A stretch of DNA of 64,000 bases, from contig NC_037640.1 of assembly GCF_003254395.2 (NCBI RefSeq), positions 11,077,789 to 11,141,788 on the forward strand. Direction: 5' to 3'. The DNA comes from Apis mellifera. Lineage: Eukaryota > Arthropoda > Insecta > Hymenoptera > Apidae. The notes beneath the pieces are model-generated. The model made no database searches and was not told the DNA's origin. It saw only the letters and a program-made list of their open reading frames with translations. Positions 48,621 to 62,516 of the stretch are shown here, in pieces. The stretch's first letter is position 1; every line of letters starts with the position of its first letter. Made by a program: the position numbers and the translations under genes.

Positions 48621-51600
48621 ATTCGTTACTTTATTTTTTCAAAGATTTTCAGATTTCACCTACCACATCCTTAACTTTATTGAGCGTTCGCGGTCCTACT
48701 TCGTATTCTCTCGACATTGATAAAACGATTAACGAGAACGAGATAATTAGCATTTATAGGATTAAAATCCCAGCCCTAAATGTAATCGATTGTCAATCGA
48801 TTGTCGATCAATCCCGAATCAATCTCACTTTATTTAATTTCCAACTCTCGTCTAGATTCTAGATTCTTTTCTTCGGCGGCCGTTCTCCTCAGAAATTGCC
48901 TGTTTCTTGCACATGCAGGCGGAAGGAGTCGATTATAATCGCGGTGGAAACCGAATCGAATCGTTTCAACAAGATTAATCGTTCCCGCCTTCCAAATATT
49001 TAATTCGTTTCGCCTCGTTCGATCGACGAGGCTTATATTATTTGGGAAATTTTGGGAACGACAGAGAACTCTCCGCGCAATCTATGATATATGAACGGGT
49101 TTCCTTCGAGTTTCAACATCCATTTCTAACGCGGGTTAGAGAGGCGAAACACTGTGCAAACTACTCTCCACTCTCTCCAAGATTGCCACTCGAATTTTCA
49201 TCTATTGATCTTCTACAATATCCATCCGGCCAGCCCCAGAATTATGGCATCGGATTCCAACGTAGGAAATGGGAAAGTCTAGCCGCGGTGGGCAAAAACG
49301 GATAAGGAAATGGCATTTTCGCCTCTTTATTAAGACCATTTTTCACCCCCTCTATAAATTCCATTCAAGAGGGAATAAATTCCGCTTCTGGTATTATTTT
49401 AGGTAGATTTTAATTTTTCCAAGAAAAGTAAAGATAAATAAAGAATTATTTTCGAAGCGACAAAACAACGTGAAACTTGTGCCTCGACGAGAATGAGTCA
49501 TGCAATATAGATTTATCCTGATTAATTGAATATAAAATGATTAAAATAACAAATATATCTTTATTTAAATCTAAAATGAATTAAAAATTGTTGAGCATGC
49601 AAATTTATTTGCATAAAATGAAATATATATTCTATTTACAATTAAAAAAAGAATAAAGTTCATTTAAAATTAATTTTAGTTATTGAAACTATTATATAAA
49701 TTGAAATAAATTGACATTAAAAAAATTTGTTTTCAATTTATTATTTCATAAGAGAAAATTATTCAAAAATGAAAAGGGAAAGTTTCAATTTTTAAAAAAG
49801 ATAAAATATCTATTAGATTTAACAAATCTAATAGAGGATAAATATACAATAATTATAAAAAATAGGTGATCCTTGAAATAATTCCAATTTATCCAAAGTT
49901 GAGCGGCGATTCGAAAAAAAAGAAAAACATTGCTTCAAACTCATCTCGTTGAAGCCACGACGTGCTAGCAGAACGTGATCAGAGATGTAGACGCGGTGTT
50001 CGTTATATCGCTAAAATGCAAAATTCATGATAGCGGAGCACGAAGTCTGGTGGGCTCCTTCACGTAGCCAGTATGGCGGCGAGAAAGCTTGATTAGGGGC
50101 TAATGAAACTTCGAATATCTCGGCAAGTCTATCCAATCCGCGCCCCTCCTCCACCGCTGGGAGTTACGGCATAATTATGTCGTTGATAAAGCAATCCTCC
50201 CCCCCAACCTTTCTTGCGCCACCACCTCTTCTCGTGCTCGCGTCTCGTATCGAGCCTCGATTATACGCGGTTTCCTCGCTTCATTTTCTTCACGATGATC
50301 ACGTAAATGCGCGTTTTCCCTCGTGTTCTCTTGCATCGTGATAAATCACTGAGGGGAAATCGAAAGAAGATTTAAATTTCTGAAAAAAGAAAGGAGGAAT
50401 TCAGAATTAAATTTGACGGAAATTCGTTTATTCTTCAAGTATTTGCATGAATTTTTCGTCGAAAGATTAGAAAGAATTATTTTTATGGAATATTGTCGAA
50501 TTGATTTTCGAATTTCATATAATCTTTGTAACAAGATTTAGCGATTAAATATTCAGATTCGAACTTTTAAAATAACTTTTCCAAATTCTATAAATTCAAC
50601 TCTTTACTTTATAAAAAGTACAAATCGAATTATTTGCAATATCGGAATCACGAAAGATATCGCGAATCCTCTTAAGCGATTCGAACAAAGTAAATTCGCA
50701 AATTCGTGCGATAATTGCGGCAATGTAGCAGATGGCGACAGCATTAAAACATTTAATCGAATTGTCGTCGCCCGACTGGCTATTTATCGCTCCCGTTCAC
50801 GTTGACGTTTAATCGATCGTGATGCCGGATAGCGGAGCGATTGGACGAGTGTAAATTTCTATTTCTATTTGGTGGTGGCTCGATGTCGATCTCGTCGATA
50901 CGCTGCTATTTTTCACTTACTTGCACTATTTTTATTTTTTTTTTTTTTTTACCACACATCCACTCTAAAAAGTTACGAATCACTTTTCGACCGTGTATTT
51001 CGCTCAAATTGCAGGCTTTTTTCCAACTTGCCGTATCATGGCCATTTTTCACGCAAGCGAATTTTTTAAAATGATTCGAGAGATAGAGAGAATCCAATAC
51101 ATTTATTATATTTATAAATTTGGGAAAAAAAGAAGAACGCTCCTTTCCTGTCGTCTCGTATAATCCATCACAGTGAAAGAACAGACATATTATATATCCT
51201 CGAGAACGATGAGCGTAAAATTGCTCAACTTGGAGTCCAATATCGGCGATATTGGAGATAAGTTTCCCCTTGCGAAACGAAATTTGAAAGCATCGAAATT
51301 GCATCCAATTGTTTTTTCATCGGCCGAGACTCGACAATTAACATTATCGTATCATCCCATTTGCTCGTCACACTAGCCTTCGATCGTTTCTTCACTCGGC
51401 TATATACAGAGTATGCCACTCTCTTTTTCTCTCTTTTGTCCATCCTCGCCTGTTCCTTCTCTCTCTCTCTGCGTTAACGCAAGTGTGCAACTCTCTCTCT
51501 CCGTTCGCGATCATTGTTCACGGTGTGGACGGCCATTAAGGGCCTAGACGGCAATTCGCAATTAAACGCTTGGGAGAACGGATGCGAGGAGGACCTCTCT

Positions 51601-54600
51601 TTCTCTCTCTCTATCCCTTTCCTCTTCTCGAAGAGTGGCCACTTTTCGTGCTCTTGCTACGTCGTTGGAATTTAAATAGCGAGTCGAAATTCGCTAGAGA
51701 TTCCAATTCGATTCGAAAAAGGGATTTTTATATTTTTCGATCGAAGATAATTTTTGCTTTGAATAATACGATCTTCTCTCTCTTTCGCGAAAAACTTTTT
51801 TTGCCCAAACAAAGACTCGGGGGAATAAAAGAAAAAGGAGAGAGGGAAAGGTACGTCTGTCTTTTTGAACGAGTGCTCGCTAGGTGGATGAATAAATTTG
51901 CCACGGTGACCTCATAGGCTTAGCGTCGTCTTTTTCGCAAATGTGTCTCTGGCCGGGATGATGCTTGCCAGAATGGAATTTCATTTGACGAGTTGGCGGG
52001 ATACGTCAAAGAGATACCATCGTTGTTTCCATCCACCCGTGGAAAATGTTGCATACCGGCTCTCTGCGTGTCTCTCTCTTATTCCCTCTTTCTATCCTCG
52101 TCGCGGCTAAATTTTTGCCGAAATTTATATACGTATCTCTTTCTCTCTCTCTCTCTACTTCTGTGATGCGCTCTCGATTTCCCTTTGGTGTCCCCCGCCG
52201 ATATTGCTTTGCCGAATTTTTGGAAGGATCGTGATGGTTCGTATTATCGAGTCGATTTTCGTGGAATAAAAGGCGAGGCTGCAATTTATCGCGCCCGCGT
52301 GATATACCCGATGCACTTTTTTACGCCGCCTCGATTATCATTTCCATGAAATTCAATTCGACTCGTTAAAACCCTTCAACTCCGACCGCTGAAACTGTTC
52401 AATCTTGTATCGCGAATTTTTATTCCGTGAATTCTTCTTCTAAAGAGAATATCATTATGGAAGATCATCGTTGTTTAACGATGAGAATACGATTCTTTCT
52501 TTCACTCGTAAACGATTCTTTTACACACGCGTCGTACTCGATATTTCATAAAAATTAAATAATATTTCTTAAAAATTATTAGTTCGAAACATATTTCGAT
52601 AATTTCTCTTAAAACGAAAAGGAACAAAATTGATCGAATATGCAAACACTTTTTATAAAAATTTCTCGTTTCGAGAATGAAAAAACATTATTCCAAATAT
52701 CATTCTTCGTTTAAAAACGCACTAGCACAATTTATCCTATGTCTATCCTATTTTTCGTTCACACAGGCCGTAAATTTCTTTCGTCAATTTCTAGGTTAGT
52801 TGCTGTAACGCACGGTAATTGGCACGTGGCGCCGCCTGTATCAAATCGATGGCGTCGAAACCCACAATTTGGTTAAAAGCTAGTAGGTGGTTTTCGCACG
52901 GCAAAAGGGATCGCGAATTCCTTCTTTTTTCTTCACTCTCTCTCTCTTTCCTCTATATAGATACGCGAACACTGTGGAGCGGCGCTTTTAACGGTTTGTA
53001 AACTCGCGCACGAACGCGGTCGTCGATGCGTATCCTTTATCTGTGATGCGTGTCATGCATGGCGAGCACATTTCCGGCACTCTCTGTCTACAGTTGCACC
53101 TATCCATTGACCCGTCGTCGTAAAGGCTCGAGCTTGGGATCGAGCCGTAAGCCACCGTGTCACGCTTCGTCCACACGCCTCGCGAACCGGTTGCTTCGAA
53201 CCAACGACACTTCCCTCTCTTTCTCTCTCTCTCTCTACCAGAGATCTTTCTTTTCAATGCTAAATCAAACGGAGAAAGTTCATAAAACACGGGCGTATGC
53301 GGTTCGCTTTGCTCGTGGAAAGATAAATCTTGGCTCGCGGTGAGAAATTTGTTTAACGATATGACGTTTCCTATGTCGAGGAGGAAAAAATAGATTTCTC
53401 TTCGAAAGTTGAATTTTTTTTTTTGTTTTTTCTCTTATTTGCAATAAGATTATTTATCGTGTATTGGAATTGATTAATCCTTTTTAGTACTAATATACGC
53501 AATGTTGAGATTTTTTTAAAAAATACATTTCTTTGATATGCAATAGCAATAAACTGTTAATAAATGCAAAGAATTTTTTTCTTGGAAAAGTTGTGTACAA
53601 TGATATTTATTACGTTAATAAAAATTAATAAAATTCTTGTCCATGCCAGATTCGAATTCGAATGTTCGCTTCGAAAACGATCGACAATTCCAGTCAACTT
53701 GTTGAAGCGAATTGAACGCCCCACCATTATCTACTTATAACACTTTAAAACACGAAACAGGCATCGTTGGATCAAAATGACCCTGTATCATGCGAGAGTT
53801 AACCCTAATAATCTTTTAATTTATTTTAAACACTCGTGCGAGAAAATATTCACGACATACGTTCGCGAAAAAAGGTTAAATCAAAAGACACGATCCGAGA
53901 AACGCGAATCCATAGAGGCAGGGAATTAAGCCACTACTACCAACCTATGCAATATTCCTTTGTTGACAACAGAGTCGCGAGCATGCGCAAGACAATCGCA
54001 CAAGGAGCAAAGTTTGGCGCTTTAATTTAACCAGCCTGTCTTCAAACCACTCTTCTTTGTCATTGGCTTATACGGAAATATGGACGCTCTTCGGCGTTCG
54101 CCTCTCCATTTAGGTTATTAACATCTCCGCGAGGGGGAGAAGAATCGCCGCAGTGGCTGCACTCGTAATTAAGCGCACTTGCGACACGACGAACCGAATT
54201 CGAACACTCTTCCACTCTCGTCGCGGATAGAGATCGATAAAGCAGGAATCAAACGAATTTTTATCGACCAAGAAAATTCTAACCATTTCGCCGCACTTTC
54301 TTCGTCGTGTAAATTTTCAACAAACAGGGAAGGAAAAAAAAAGAGATTTTCTCGAGTCAGCTAAACTGTCATGATATATATATATATATATATAGGAAGT
54401 GCAGTTTCGACACTGCCATTTAACCTTCATCGGTTTCGTCATTGTCGAGAAAAAAGAATGCTCGATAAAGCACGCGCAAATATCCGGCGTACAAACTGCA
54501 GTTCGTTGTAACGCAGCTAATTCGACCACGCATCGAGGGCCGCTCTCGTTTATCGTTCGACGCGTGGAAAGCGAAAGAGAGAGAGAGAAAGAGAGAGAAT

Positions 54601-57288
54601 CTCTCGTGCAGGATACAAGTTCCATGGGGCGCAACGCGACAGCAGCGTGTACCGTGGGGACCGTCGAGTCCTGTTCCACCACCTGGATACGAATGGAAAG
54701 CTGACTGGTTGACGCTATTAAGGGTTGTTATTTCGCCCCTGCCCTCTATTCCGATACAGCTCGTATACAACGATTAGGAAACGCGCGTGATAGGAACATT
54801 GAAATACGACAGTATTTCTCTCTCTCCAACCATTTGTCATCGCGACTAATATGTTTCTGAGCAGGTTTCTAGGGTGGTGGAGGAAGCACGACGGAAAGAT
54901 GAATGATCTGGCGATCGAGTTGGCGTTTTTTTATTTTTCTTTATCTTTTTGGAAGTATAAACTATTCTTAATTATTAACGTTTACTCTTAAAATATGGAA
55001 TATTTAAGAAATATTATATTTCGTAATATAATTTTAAAGTTGATATATTGATACGTTGATTGAACAACATTGCTCAAGTATAATAAACAATACGTAATAA
55101 TTGAAGGTATTCCAATATGAAATTGCAAAGTTAAATTTCGTTATTAATTTATCCTCAATTAACGAATATCGATTATCGGTTGAACAATAAATAATTTAAA
55201 CAGAACAATTTCACGCGTCGATATAGACGTCGTTGTTGAACCAAATCTGTTTTATTTGATCTCGTTACAAGGAGATATCGAGCCACGATATTAAGTCATG
55301 GAAACACCAGGTAACCCAAGATCTGCTCCAATTTTCTCTCGCCGTACAACTATTTTCTCTATTGCGGCTTCTGGTTTGTCTTAAGAAATAGAGAACGTGA
55401 GAAGAGCAGTAATAGATGAAAAAGAAAAAAGTGAATCGATAAAAAGAAACAATATGCAAGTCGAGAAAAATTATTGAAACGAATATTCGGAGGGATTCAA
55501 CGAAGAAAAGGACAATTTTTATGAATGTTTCGTTAATCGTAACAAGATTAAGTAATTCGTTTTTAATTAATTTCTTTATAAATATTCATTCATACACTTT
55601 CTTAGAAATGCATAACAAATAAATGCACAATCGTACTGAATTTTCAAAGAGCAAGCATCAATCAACTTATCCATCATTCTAATACATTAGAAGAATAAAA
55701 CTATTTTTCATAAATATTCATTTTGCACTATATTCGAATCGATTCGATCGAAATTAATTCAAACACGATTTACTTTCACCTACACACAATACACATCAAC
55801 GACAGATATTAAAAATTTCAAGGAACAAATTTACCTTTAGAAAAAAAAAAAAGAATAATTAGATCGTTCAACCTGTTATTTAAAAATTATATCTTCCAAT
55901 AAATATTCATTCTCGCGTTATTCAAACCGATCGATCGAAAGACAGAAAGAGAGAGAACGAATTGAATTTCAAGCAGCGCGGATGCTGAATTTTTAGCACC
56001 TGTTAACCAGTGTTAATCGGGCGGGACAATGGGACGATCCGCGTGTTTTAAAAAAAGCATTCGATTCACGGGATAAAATTCCATCGCTCGTCCGAGAGCG
56101 GATGGAATTTTCTGTCGCAATTGTGTGAATGCGTGCAAAGGACGCACGCCTGCACCTCTCGTTCTCGTACGATAATGTGAAAGTGCCTCGCTGCCCGTTA
56201 CTCACAGGGACACCGTACAGGAATGCACTTATCCAATCGCGGCGGGCACGCGTGCACGATTCTTTCCTTCGCATGCCTGCACGAAACCCGCCGTGTTTTT
56301 CCCTCCCTCCTCCGCGAGAGATTGCCAATCCCTAATTGCCCCGACTTTCGTCCAGATGCCTTGCAATTGTAAGATTACCACCACAAGTGGCTCGCCTTCC
56401 ACCATCCCCAACTAGAGATAATCCACCTAACCCCCTCCAGAGATCTTTTTCTTCTTTCTTTTCCTTTTTTGAGCAGCGCATTCTGGAATAAAAATATGCG
56501 ATTATTTTATTTTTGTGGAAAAATTGGGGATCGTGATAAATTGAAATGATTCGATTTTGGGGATACTGATGTTGAGATTCTTCTTTGTTTCCTTTCAACG
56601 ATTTCGTCATCTGAATGCAATTTATCGCATCGAATTTCAAGTATTAAAATTTCCAATTTTGAATTTCGAATTTTTTAAATAATCGAAAGATTAAGGATAG
56701 AAGCTGATATGATCCTTCCATTATTGTCAATCGGAATCCTCATCATCCGTCCAAACCTTCTCGCGCTTTCAACGAAACGTCCAGTCAGCGTTTCTCTCTC
56801 CCTCTCCCTCTCTTTCATTGCACGTAACAAGGGGAGAAGGAGAGCAACACCCCCTTCTAAGCTCGCTCTTTGCACCCTTCCGCACGAACTCCCATATGAA
56901 TATACATGCATAATGTATGCGAAAGAGTCTGCGCATGGGGCTGCACACGCACGAGATTCTGCCTGGAGTGGTAAACCACCAGCCAGAAAAGATTGCACTC
57001 GTGGTTTGCTGCAGTTGCATTTTCCAACCCCGGATTCAACGTACGGATTTCCCTTCTCTGCCTCGGTGATGAATAATAACGGCGCCCTGGATCAGAGAGG
57101 AATGAATGATACTTTCAATTTTATCGAAAGATGCCTTCTTTCGTTGGAGAAAGAGAGAGAACGTGTGCTTGCACACTTGTTATCTCTCCTATTATATCTC
57201 GTTCGATAGGAGGATTCGAGGCTGTAACGCTCGAAATTTCAGGGGATGATAGCCAATGCAGTGTCCATAAAGATTGCACGCGTGAAAT
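48621..57288. other. Non-coding sequence
   Basis: Alternating AT-rich parts (49520-49880, 53440-53640, 54950-55200, 55550-55900) and CpG-rich parts (48880-49310, 50040-50330, 52800-53340, 56000-56410). CT/GA and TA microsatellites occur at 51450-51510, 52138-52160, 53215-53240, 54375-54396, 54575-54605 and 56795-56818. The largest frame, 56709-57209, has no recognisable domain. No gene supported. Confidence 0.5.
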
Positions 57289-57290
57289 TA

Positions 57291-58220
57291 TTGGGTTGGC
57301 AACTAAGTAATTTCAGTTGAAGTTGATGACGACCTAATCAAAGCAATAATCGATTCGGATCGTCACAGTACAACTCGTGAGATTGCAGAGAAGCTTCATG
57401 TATCGCATACATGCATTGAAAACCGCTTAAAACAACTTAACTATGTTCAAAAACTCGATACATGGGTTCCTCGCGAACTGAAAGAAAAGCATTTAACGCA
57501 ACGCGTTAACAGCTGTGATTTGCTAAAGAAACGTAATGAAAATGATCCATTTTTAAAACGACCGATAACTGGCGATGAAAAATGGGTTGTTTACAACAAT
57601 ATCAAGCGGAAAAGATGGTGGAGCAGGCCACGTGAACCAGCTCGAACAACATCAAAAGCTGATATTCGTCGAAAGAAGGTTTTGTTATCAGTTTGGTGGG
57701 ATTACGAAGGAATTGTCTATTTTGAACTCTTACCACCCAATCGAACGATCAATTCTGTTGTCTACATTGAACAACTAACGAAATTAAACAATGCGGTTGA
57801 AGAAAAGCGGTCCGAATTGACAAATCGAAAAGGTATTGTATTCCATCGTGACGATGCAAGGCCACACGCATCTTTGGTCACTCGGCAAAAATTATTGGAG
57901 CTTGGTTGGGATGTTTTGCCACATCCACCATATAATCCTGACCTTGCACCATCCGATTACTTTTCGTTTCGATCTTTACAAAACTCCTCGAATGGTAAAA
58001 ATTTCAATAACGATGATGATATCAAATCGTACCTGATTCAGTTTTTTGCTAATAAAAACCAGAAGTTTCATGAACGTGGGATTATGATGCTGGCTGAAAG
58101 ATGGCAAAAGGTCATTAATCAAAATGGGCAACACATTACGGAATAAAGTTATTTAGTTCCATGAAAAAATTGTCTTTGATTTTCTAAAAAAAATCCGCAA
58201 TTACTTAGTTGCCAACTCAA
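57291..58220 (+). mobile_element. Internally deleted mariner transposon
   Basis: A 930-bp element with terminal inverted repeats: TTGGGTTGGCAACTAAGTAA at the left end and TTGAGTTGGCAACTAAGTAA at the right end (reverse complement), with one mismatch over 22 bp. It is flanked by TA on both sides (57289-57290 and 58221-58222), the mariner target duplication. Full-length mariners are about 1.3 kb, so roughly 350 bp are missing, all from the left part. Mariner membership is clear from the transposase motifs. The exact subfamily is not assigned. Confidence 0.95.
57307..58146 (+). pseudogene. Mariner transposase, N-terminally deleted
   Basis: One uninterrupted frame of 279 codons runs from just after a TAA inside the left TIR to the stop at 58144-58146, with no ATG in its early part. 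It starts at EVDDDLIKAI, so the first helix-turn-helix and the start codon are gone (about 70 residues). The second helix-turn-helix (TTREIAEKLHVSHTCIENRL), a WVPREL form of the WVPHEL motif, and the DDE-type catalytic domain remain. Catalytic Asp residues are present in GDEKW, in the RDD of HRDDARPH, and 35 residues later in NPDLAPSDY, giving D,D34D. The second Asp is followed by Asp instead of the usual Asn. Without an N-terminus it should not move by itself. Confidence 0.93.
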
Positions 58221-58222
58221 TA

Positions 58223-61200
58223 TTATCGATCCGTCGCGTATAAATCTCCAGCCAGCTGCTTATCTCCATGAGAAGAAACACGATGGAATTAACGATGTGA
58301 CAGTTGGTTAGAGAAATTTTTCTTAAGTTTACAGGCGAAAAGTTAGGAAGAATAAATGACTTTTTTATTCGTTCGTTTCGATTATTTTCTCTCTTTCGAG
58401 ACAGACGAGTGTATGTACGTATTTCATTGGACGGTTTCGATTGATAGTTTTGCATGCGAAACGTTCAAAGAGACTCGTCTGGAGCTCTCTTTTTGTCGGT
58501 TGGCAATTAGTTCGGATTCGAATTGCTCGGTTTTTTAACAGACGGGGAACAATAATACGAGGCGGGGGGTTTAATCTTTAGCGGGGGGAGAGAAGAAAAA
58601 AAAATACGGGCGCCACTCGATAGTTATTGTCGCGGCCTCCTCTTCGCGCGACTGCTCGTAGCCGCGTATGAAAAGATCATTAAAAACAATGGAATACGTG
58701 GAACGCATGCTCTGAAAAATTCAATGAAACTCGAAGATGGGAAACTGGTTGGACGAGTCGATATCGTGTGCTAGTTTCCTTGCAGTTTATTTATTCGTTT
58801 TCCTATTTCGAACTTTTTTCTTTTTAAAATAATTCGTCGTTGAAAAATGGACAAATATGGAAAACAATTTTATTCTGCAAGTATCGCAGAAGAATTTGGA
58901 ATATTCCGTAAAAATCTCGTGGATTTACAGACTGTATTAACTCGACTCAACTTTAGTGTACATCGCTGTTTCCTCATTGTCTCTCTCTGTAAGGCGTAAA
59001 AGAGAGAAAAAGAAAAAAGATGAGAAGCCCAGACAAGTCTGGAGCACTCGTAAAGAACGCAAGAAATGCGGGGCTACGTTATATTAAACACCGAAGGCTG
59101 AGAAAAAGGTCCGGTGTGCAAAGTGTCTGCCCTCTTCAGGGACATTTCCCTGACGAACGCACACGGACGCGTAATGGAGCTTGCGTTACAAAGCTTTCGT
59201 ACTTACATATACTCGTGGTGTAACCATCGTTGTAGCCGCTTGCAAACGTGGGGCGACACGTGAAACGCGTTGTCGAGATAAAAGCATGGCCGGCCCCTAT
59301 AATTGTGTATCGGGGATATGCATGCGCCTCCTCTCACGTGCTAAAAATTCTTCCTTCCTCGTCGGTCGATTATTTTATTATTTGTTTATTACGAGAGAAA
59401 ATGCTGCGTCCAAAAGTTTAATATAATAAGCAGGAATTTTTTGGAATAATTCTTTTGCAGAGAAAATGATTTTTCGTGTTAAAATACGCGAGAGAGAGAG
59501 AGAGAGAGAGAGAAAGAGGAGATTGCAGTTGTAACTTGCCCGTAAGAATGTTTTTATTTAGATTAGCGAGGCGTGTACCGTTGCGAATAACGTGACTCAT
59601 ATACGTGGCTCGGAGATAAGATGAAATCCGAGGCAGGAAATTATTATTATTTCGCGATAATACGATTACGGTACGACAAAAATAGAGAGAATTACGGGTG
59701 TGTTATATTTAGTACCGTAATACGAAAAATTTGTAACTCGTTTATGTTTAAATGCGATTGGTTTTTATTTACGAGGTAGATCGCTTCACCCGGCCACGCG
59801 AAAAAGTAGTCGCGTTACCGTGGGACGACCTTTGCCCCTTCAAAAATATGGTCGCTTGATAATTAGCATAGCTAAGCGTTACCAAAGCTCTATATTTTCC
59901 TTACTCATTAGTTTAAGGCACGATTCCAAACCGCGTCTCATCGCCTTTTGTGCTCGTACGCTTCTCTTTTTACTTGCGAGAAATATAAAGGATACTTGCC
60001 ATCTACTGGATACCGTAAAGTACTAGAATTCGAAAGCGGGAAATTCAAATTGCAGCAGCGTATCGCTGTAAATTAATATAACGCGAATTGGACTAATGAA
60101 TTTTTTTAATATCTCGAAACAGAATTATTTTTTTTTTTTATAAAACTTGTATACTTGTTTTATTGATATTAAATTTAACTAGAGGCAGTAATTGACGAAA
60201 TATCTGTTTGGTTTTTTTTTTTTTTTGAACATTACAAATCACTGCTTTGAATAGTAAATTGCAAGAACGAAGAGGAATCTTCCGTAAAGATAGAGGTAGA
60301 ACGCTTAACCGGAGCAAAGATGACGAAGCTGTTAAACGAACTCTAATGGTTTCATTATGCCTTAATGAACGTCCTATAATTATATTAGATTCATTATGCT
60401 CGGTGCTTATTAAAATTGCACGGCTGGCCAGGTATTTTTCCACGAGTTCTTTATACACTCTGACATTTTCCACGCTTTCGTCCCTGTCAATCCTCAACGA
60501 TTTTTTTATTTAAATAAACATTCATCGAATCTCGTGCGATTACGAGAAGAGCGAATGAAACAGATCGATTGTACAACGGTTGAAAACGTTACAGCATTTC
60601 AGACACATCCCGTTCAATTACTCCGTTTATTTAATGGTATTTCGGGGCGTTATATCGTATACTATTGATCTCCACTCCGACCATAATAACCTTTTAATCT
60701 CTTCGATTGCAATAAACGAAATATATATATATATATACTTCCAACGATATTTAATTACACGGATGAAGGTATCGTTTAGTCGACAGATAATTAGCGTTTT
60801 CAAGATAGATAGAAGCTACAGAGTTCTATCTATCGCCACGTTATAATATAAAAGCGATAATCGACTCTCGGCTACATTGATTAATTCGATCATTTAAATC
60901 GAATTACAATAATTTTCAATCTCTCTCTCAAAAGAAGCCCAATACCCATTCCCATTTAATCACAAATACGGAGCTTTGATCCTTATCTCGTCGAGACGGA
61001 TGTCCATCGATATCGGATCCTTCCGCTTTTTCTCCACCCTTGGCTGCCTTTATCGCGAAGCAAGATTACGCAACAGCGCAGCCCCATAATTAACCCCGAT
61101 GTGTCTCTGGCAGCTCTGACGACAACCGGGGTCAACGCGCACGCACACGCGCATAATTCGCTAGGAAACGTTAACGCGTCTCGGTTCATCTCCCTCCTCC

Positions 61201-61340
61201 CTCCAACCCTAATTATCTGGGTGCTGCGCTCCCTTCGGGGATCGTGTGCGCCCCACGCGTTCCCCAATAATCCCCTCGCTACGACTCCACCACCCCGCAT
61301 TGTATGCAACCTGTCACATTGTTCCGTACACGTGCACCAT
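58223..61340. other. Non-coding sequence
   Basis: No supported gene. Includes a GA run at 59490-59516, a TA run at 60722-60738, and GC-rich segments at 58560-58680, 59020-59340 and 61000-61320. Confidence 0.5.
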
Positions 61341-61615
61341 TTTCGACTCTCACTCTCTCTCTCTCGCTCTCGCTCTATCTCTCGCTCTCGCTCTCGCTCT
61401 ATCTATCTCGTTCGCTCTCGCTCTATCTATCTCGTTCTCGCTCTAGTTTTCGCTCTCGCTCTCGCTCTGCGTTCGCTCTCGCTCTATCTCGCTCTCGCTC
61501 TATCGCTCGCTCTCTCGTTCTATCTTGCTCTCGCTCTCGCTCTATCTCGCTCGCTCTCGATGTAGCTTTCGTTCTCACTCTATCTCGCTCGCTCTCGCTC
61601 TCACTCTGCGTTCGC
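61341..61615 (+). repeat. Imperfect CTCGCT/CTCT microsatellite
   Basis: About 270 bp of interleaved CTCTCG, CTCGCT and CTATCT units. It creates long Ser/Leu/Arg-only frames in several phases (for example within 61101-61565 and 61304-61771), which are not genes. Confidence 0.93.
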
Positions 61616-62065
61616 GTACGTTTTACATTCTCGATCGTAAGCTGCGTAATTCCACGCGTTTATATATCGTTCCTTTTTTCTTTCTTTCTTCCTTTTTCGC
61701 CTCTTTTCCGCTGTTTCGCGGGTTGTTACACTCGCGACCGATCCCATTCGTCGTCCCGCAAGGCGAATTGATAGCAGCGGGCGAGAGTTATGAGGCCAGG
61801 TATCGCGTGAGATACAAGGCTAGCTCGGAGGCGGTACTGTATATCACGTTGATGCCTCGATCCTCGTTGAAACGAATGGCTTCTCCCTTTCTCTTTCTCT
61901 CTCGCTTTATGTATATATATATATATATATATATAGAATGTTGAAAAGATGCCCGGATCAATTATTGCGCTTCGCTCCTGTTTCTGCGCCTCCCTTTCGC
62001 GCGAAAGAAAATGTTGGGGATCCGGGTGATTAATGCTCGATCTTGGACGAGTTTCGCTTTGTCGA
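61616..62065. other. Non-coding spacer with TA run
   Basis: CpG-rich sequence with a TA microsatellite at 61912-61934. Nothing else recognised. Confidence 0.5.
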
Positions 62066-62516
62066 ATTATTATGGCCGATTATTTAGCGAGAAAATTTGT
62101 TGACAAATTTTGGATGAATCTTTTCCTTAAGATATAATAGGATATGTTTGAGAGATTGAATGAGAATAGTAGGAAATTTTCTTAATTGTATTCCTGCAGA
62201 TGAGTTTATTATTCTTCAATCGTTCTATTTTAACCAGGTGTCTTTGAAATAATTGAAATAAATGTTTAAAAAATTGGGTATAAGAATAGATATAGGAATT
62301 ATTATGGCCGATTATTTAGAGAAAATTTTTTGACAAATTTGGATGAATCTTTTTAAGAGGATATATTTGAGAGATTGAATGTGAATAATAGGAAATTTTC
62401 TTTATTGTATTCCGGTTGAGTTTATTATTCTTCAATCGTTCTATTTTAACCAGGTGTCTTTGAAATAATTGAAATAAATGTTTAAAAAATTGGGTATAAG
62501 AATGGATATAGGAATA
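62066..62516 (+). repeat. Tandem duplication, unit about 233 bp
   Basis: ATTATGGCCGATTATTTAG begins each copy (62068 and 62301). Copies share TTTATTATTCTTCAATCG, TTTTAACCAGGTGTCTTTG and AAAAATTGGGTATAAGAAT. The second copy is slightly shorter through small deletions. Confidence 0.93.

Noticed and set aside
56709..57209. 166-codon + strand frame
   Set aside because: Low-complexity Ser/Leu start, no recognisable domain, overlapped by minus-strand frames.
61101..61771. Long Ser/Leu/Arg frames
   Set aside because: Produced by the CTCGCT/CTCT microsatellite; open in several phases at once.
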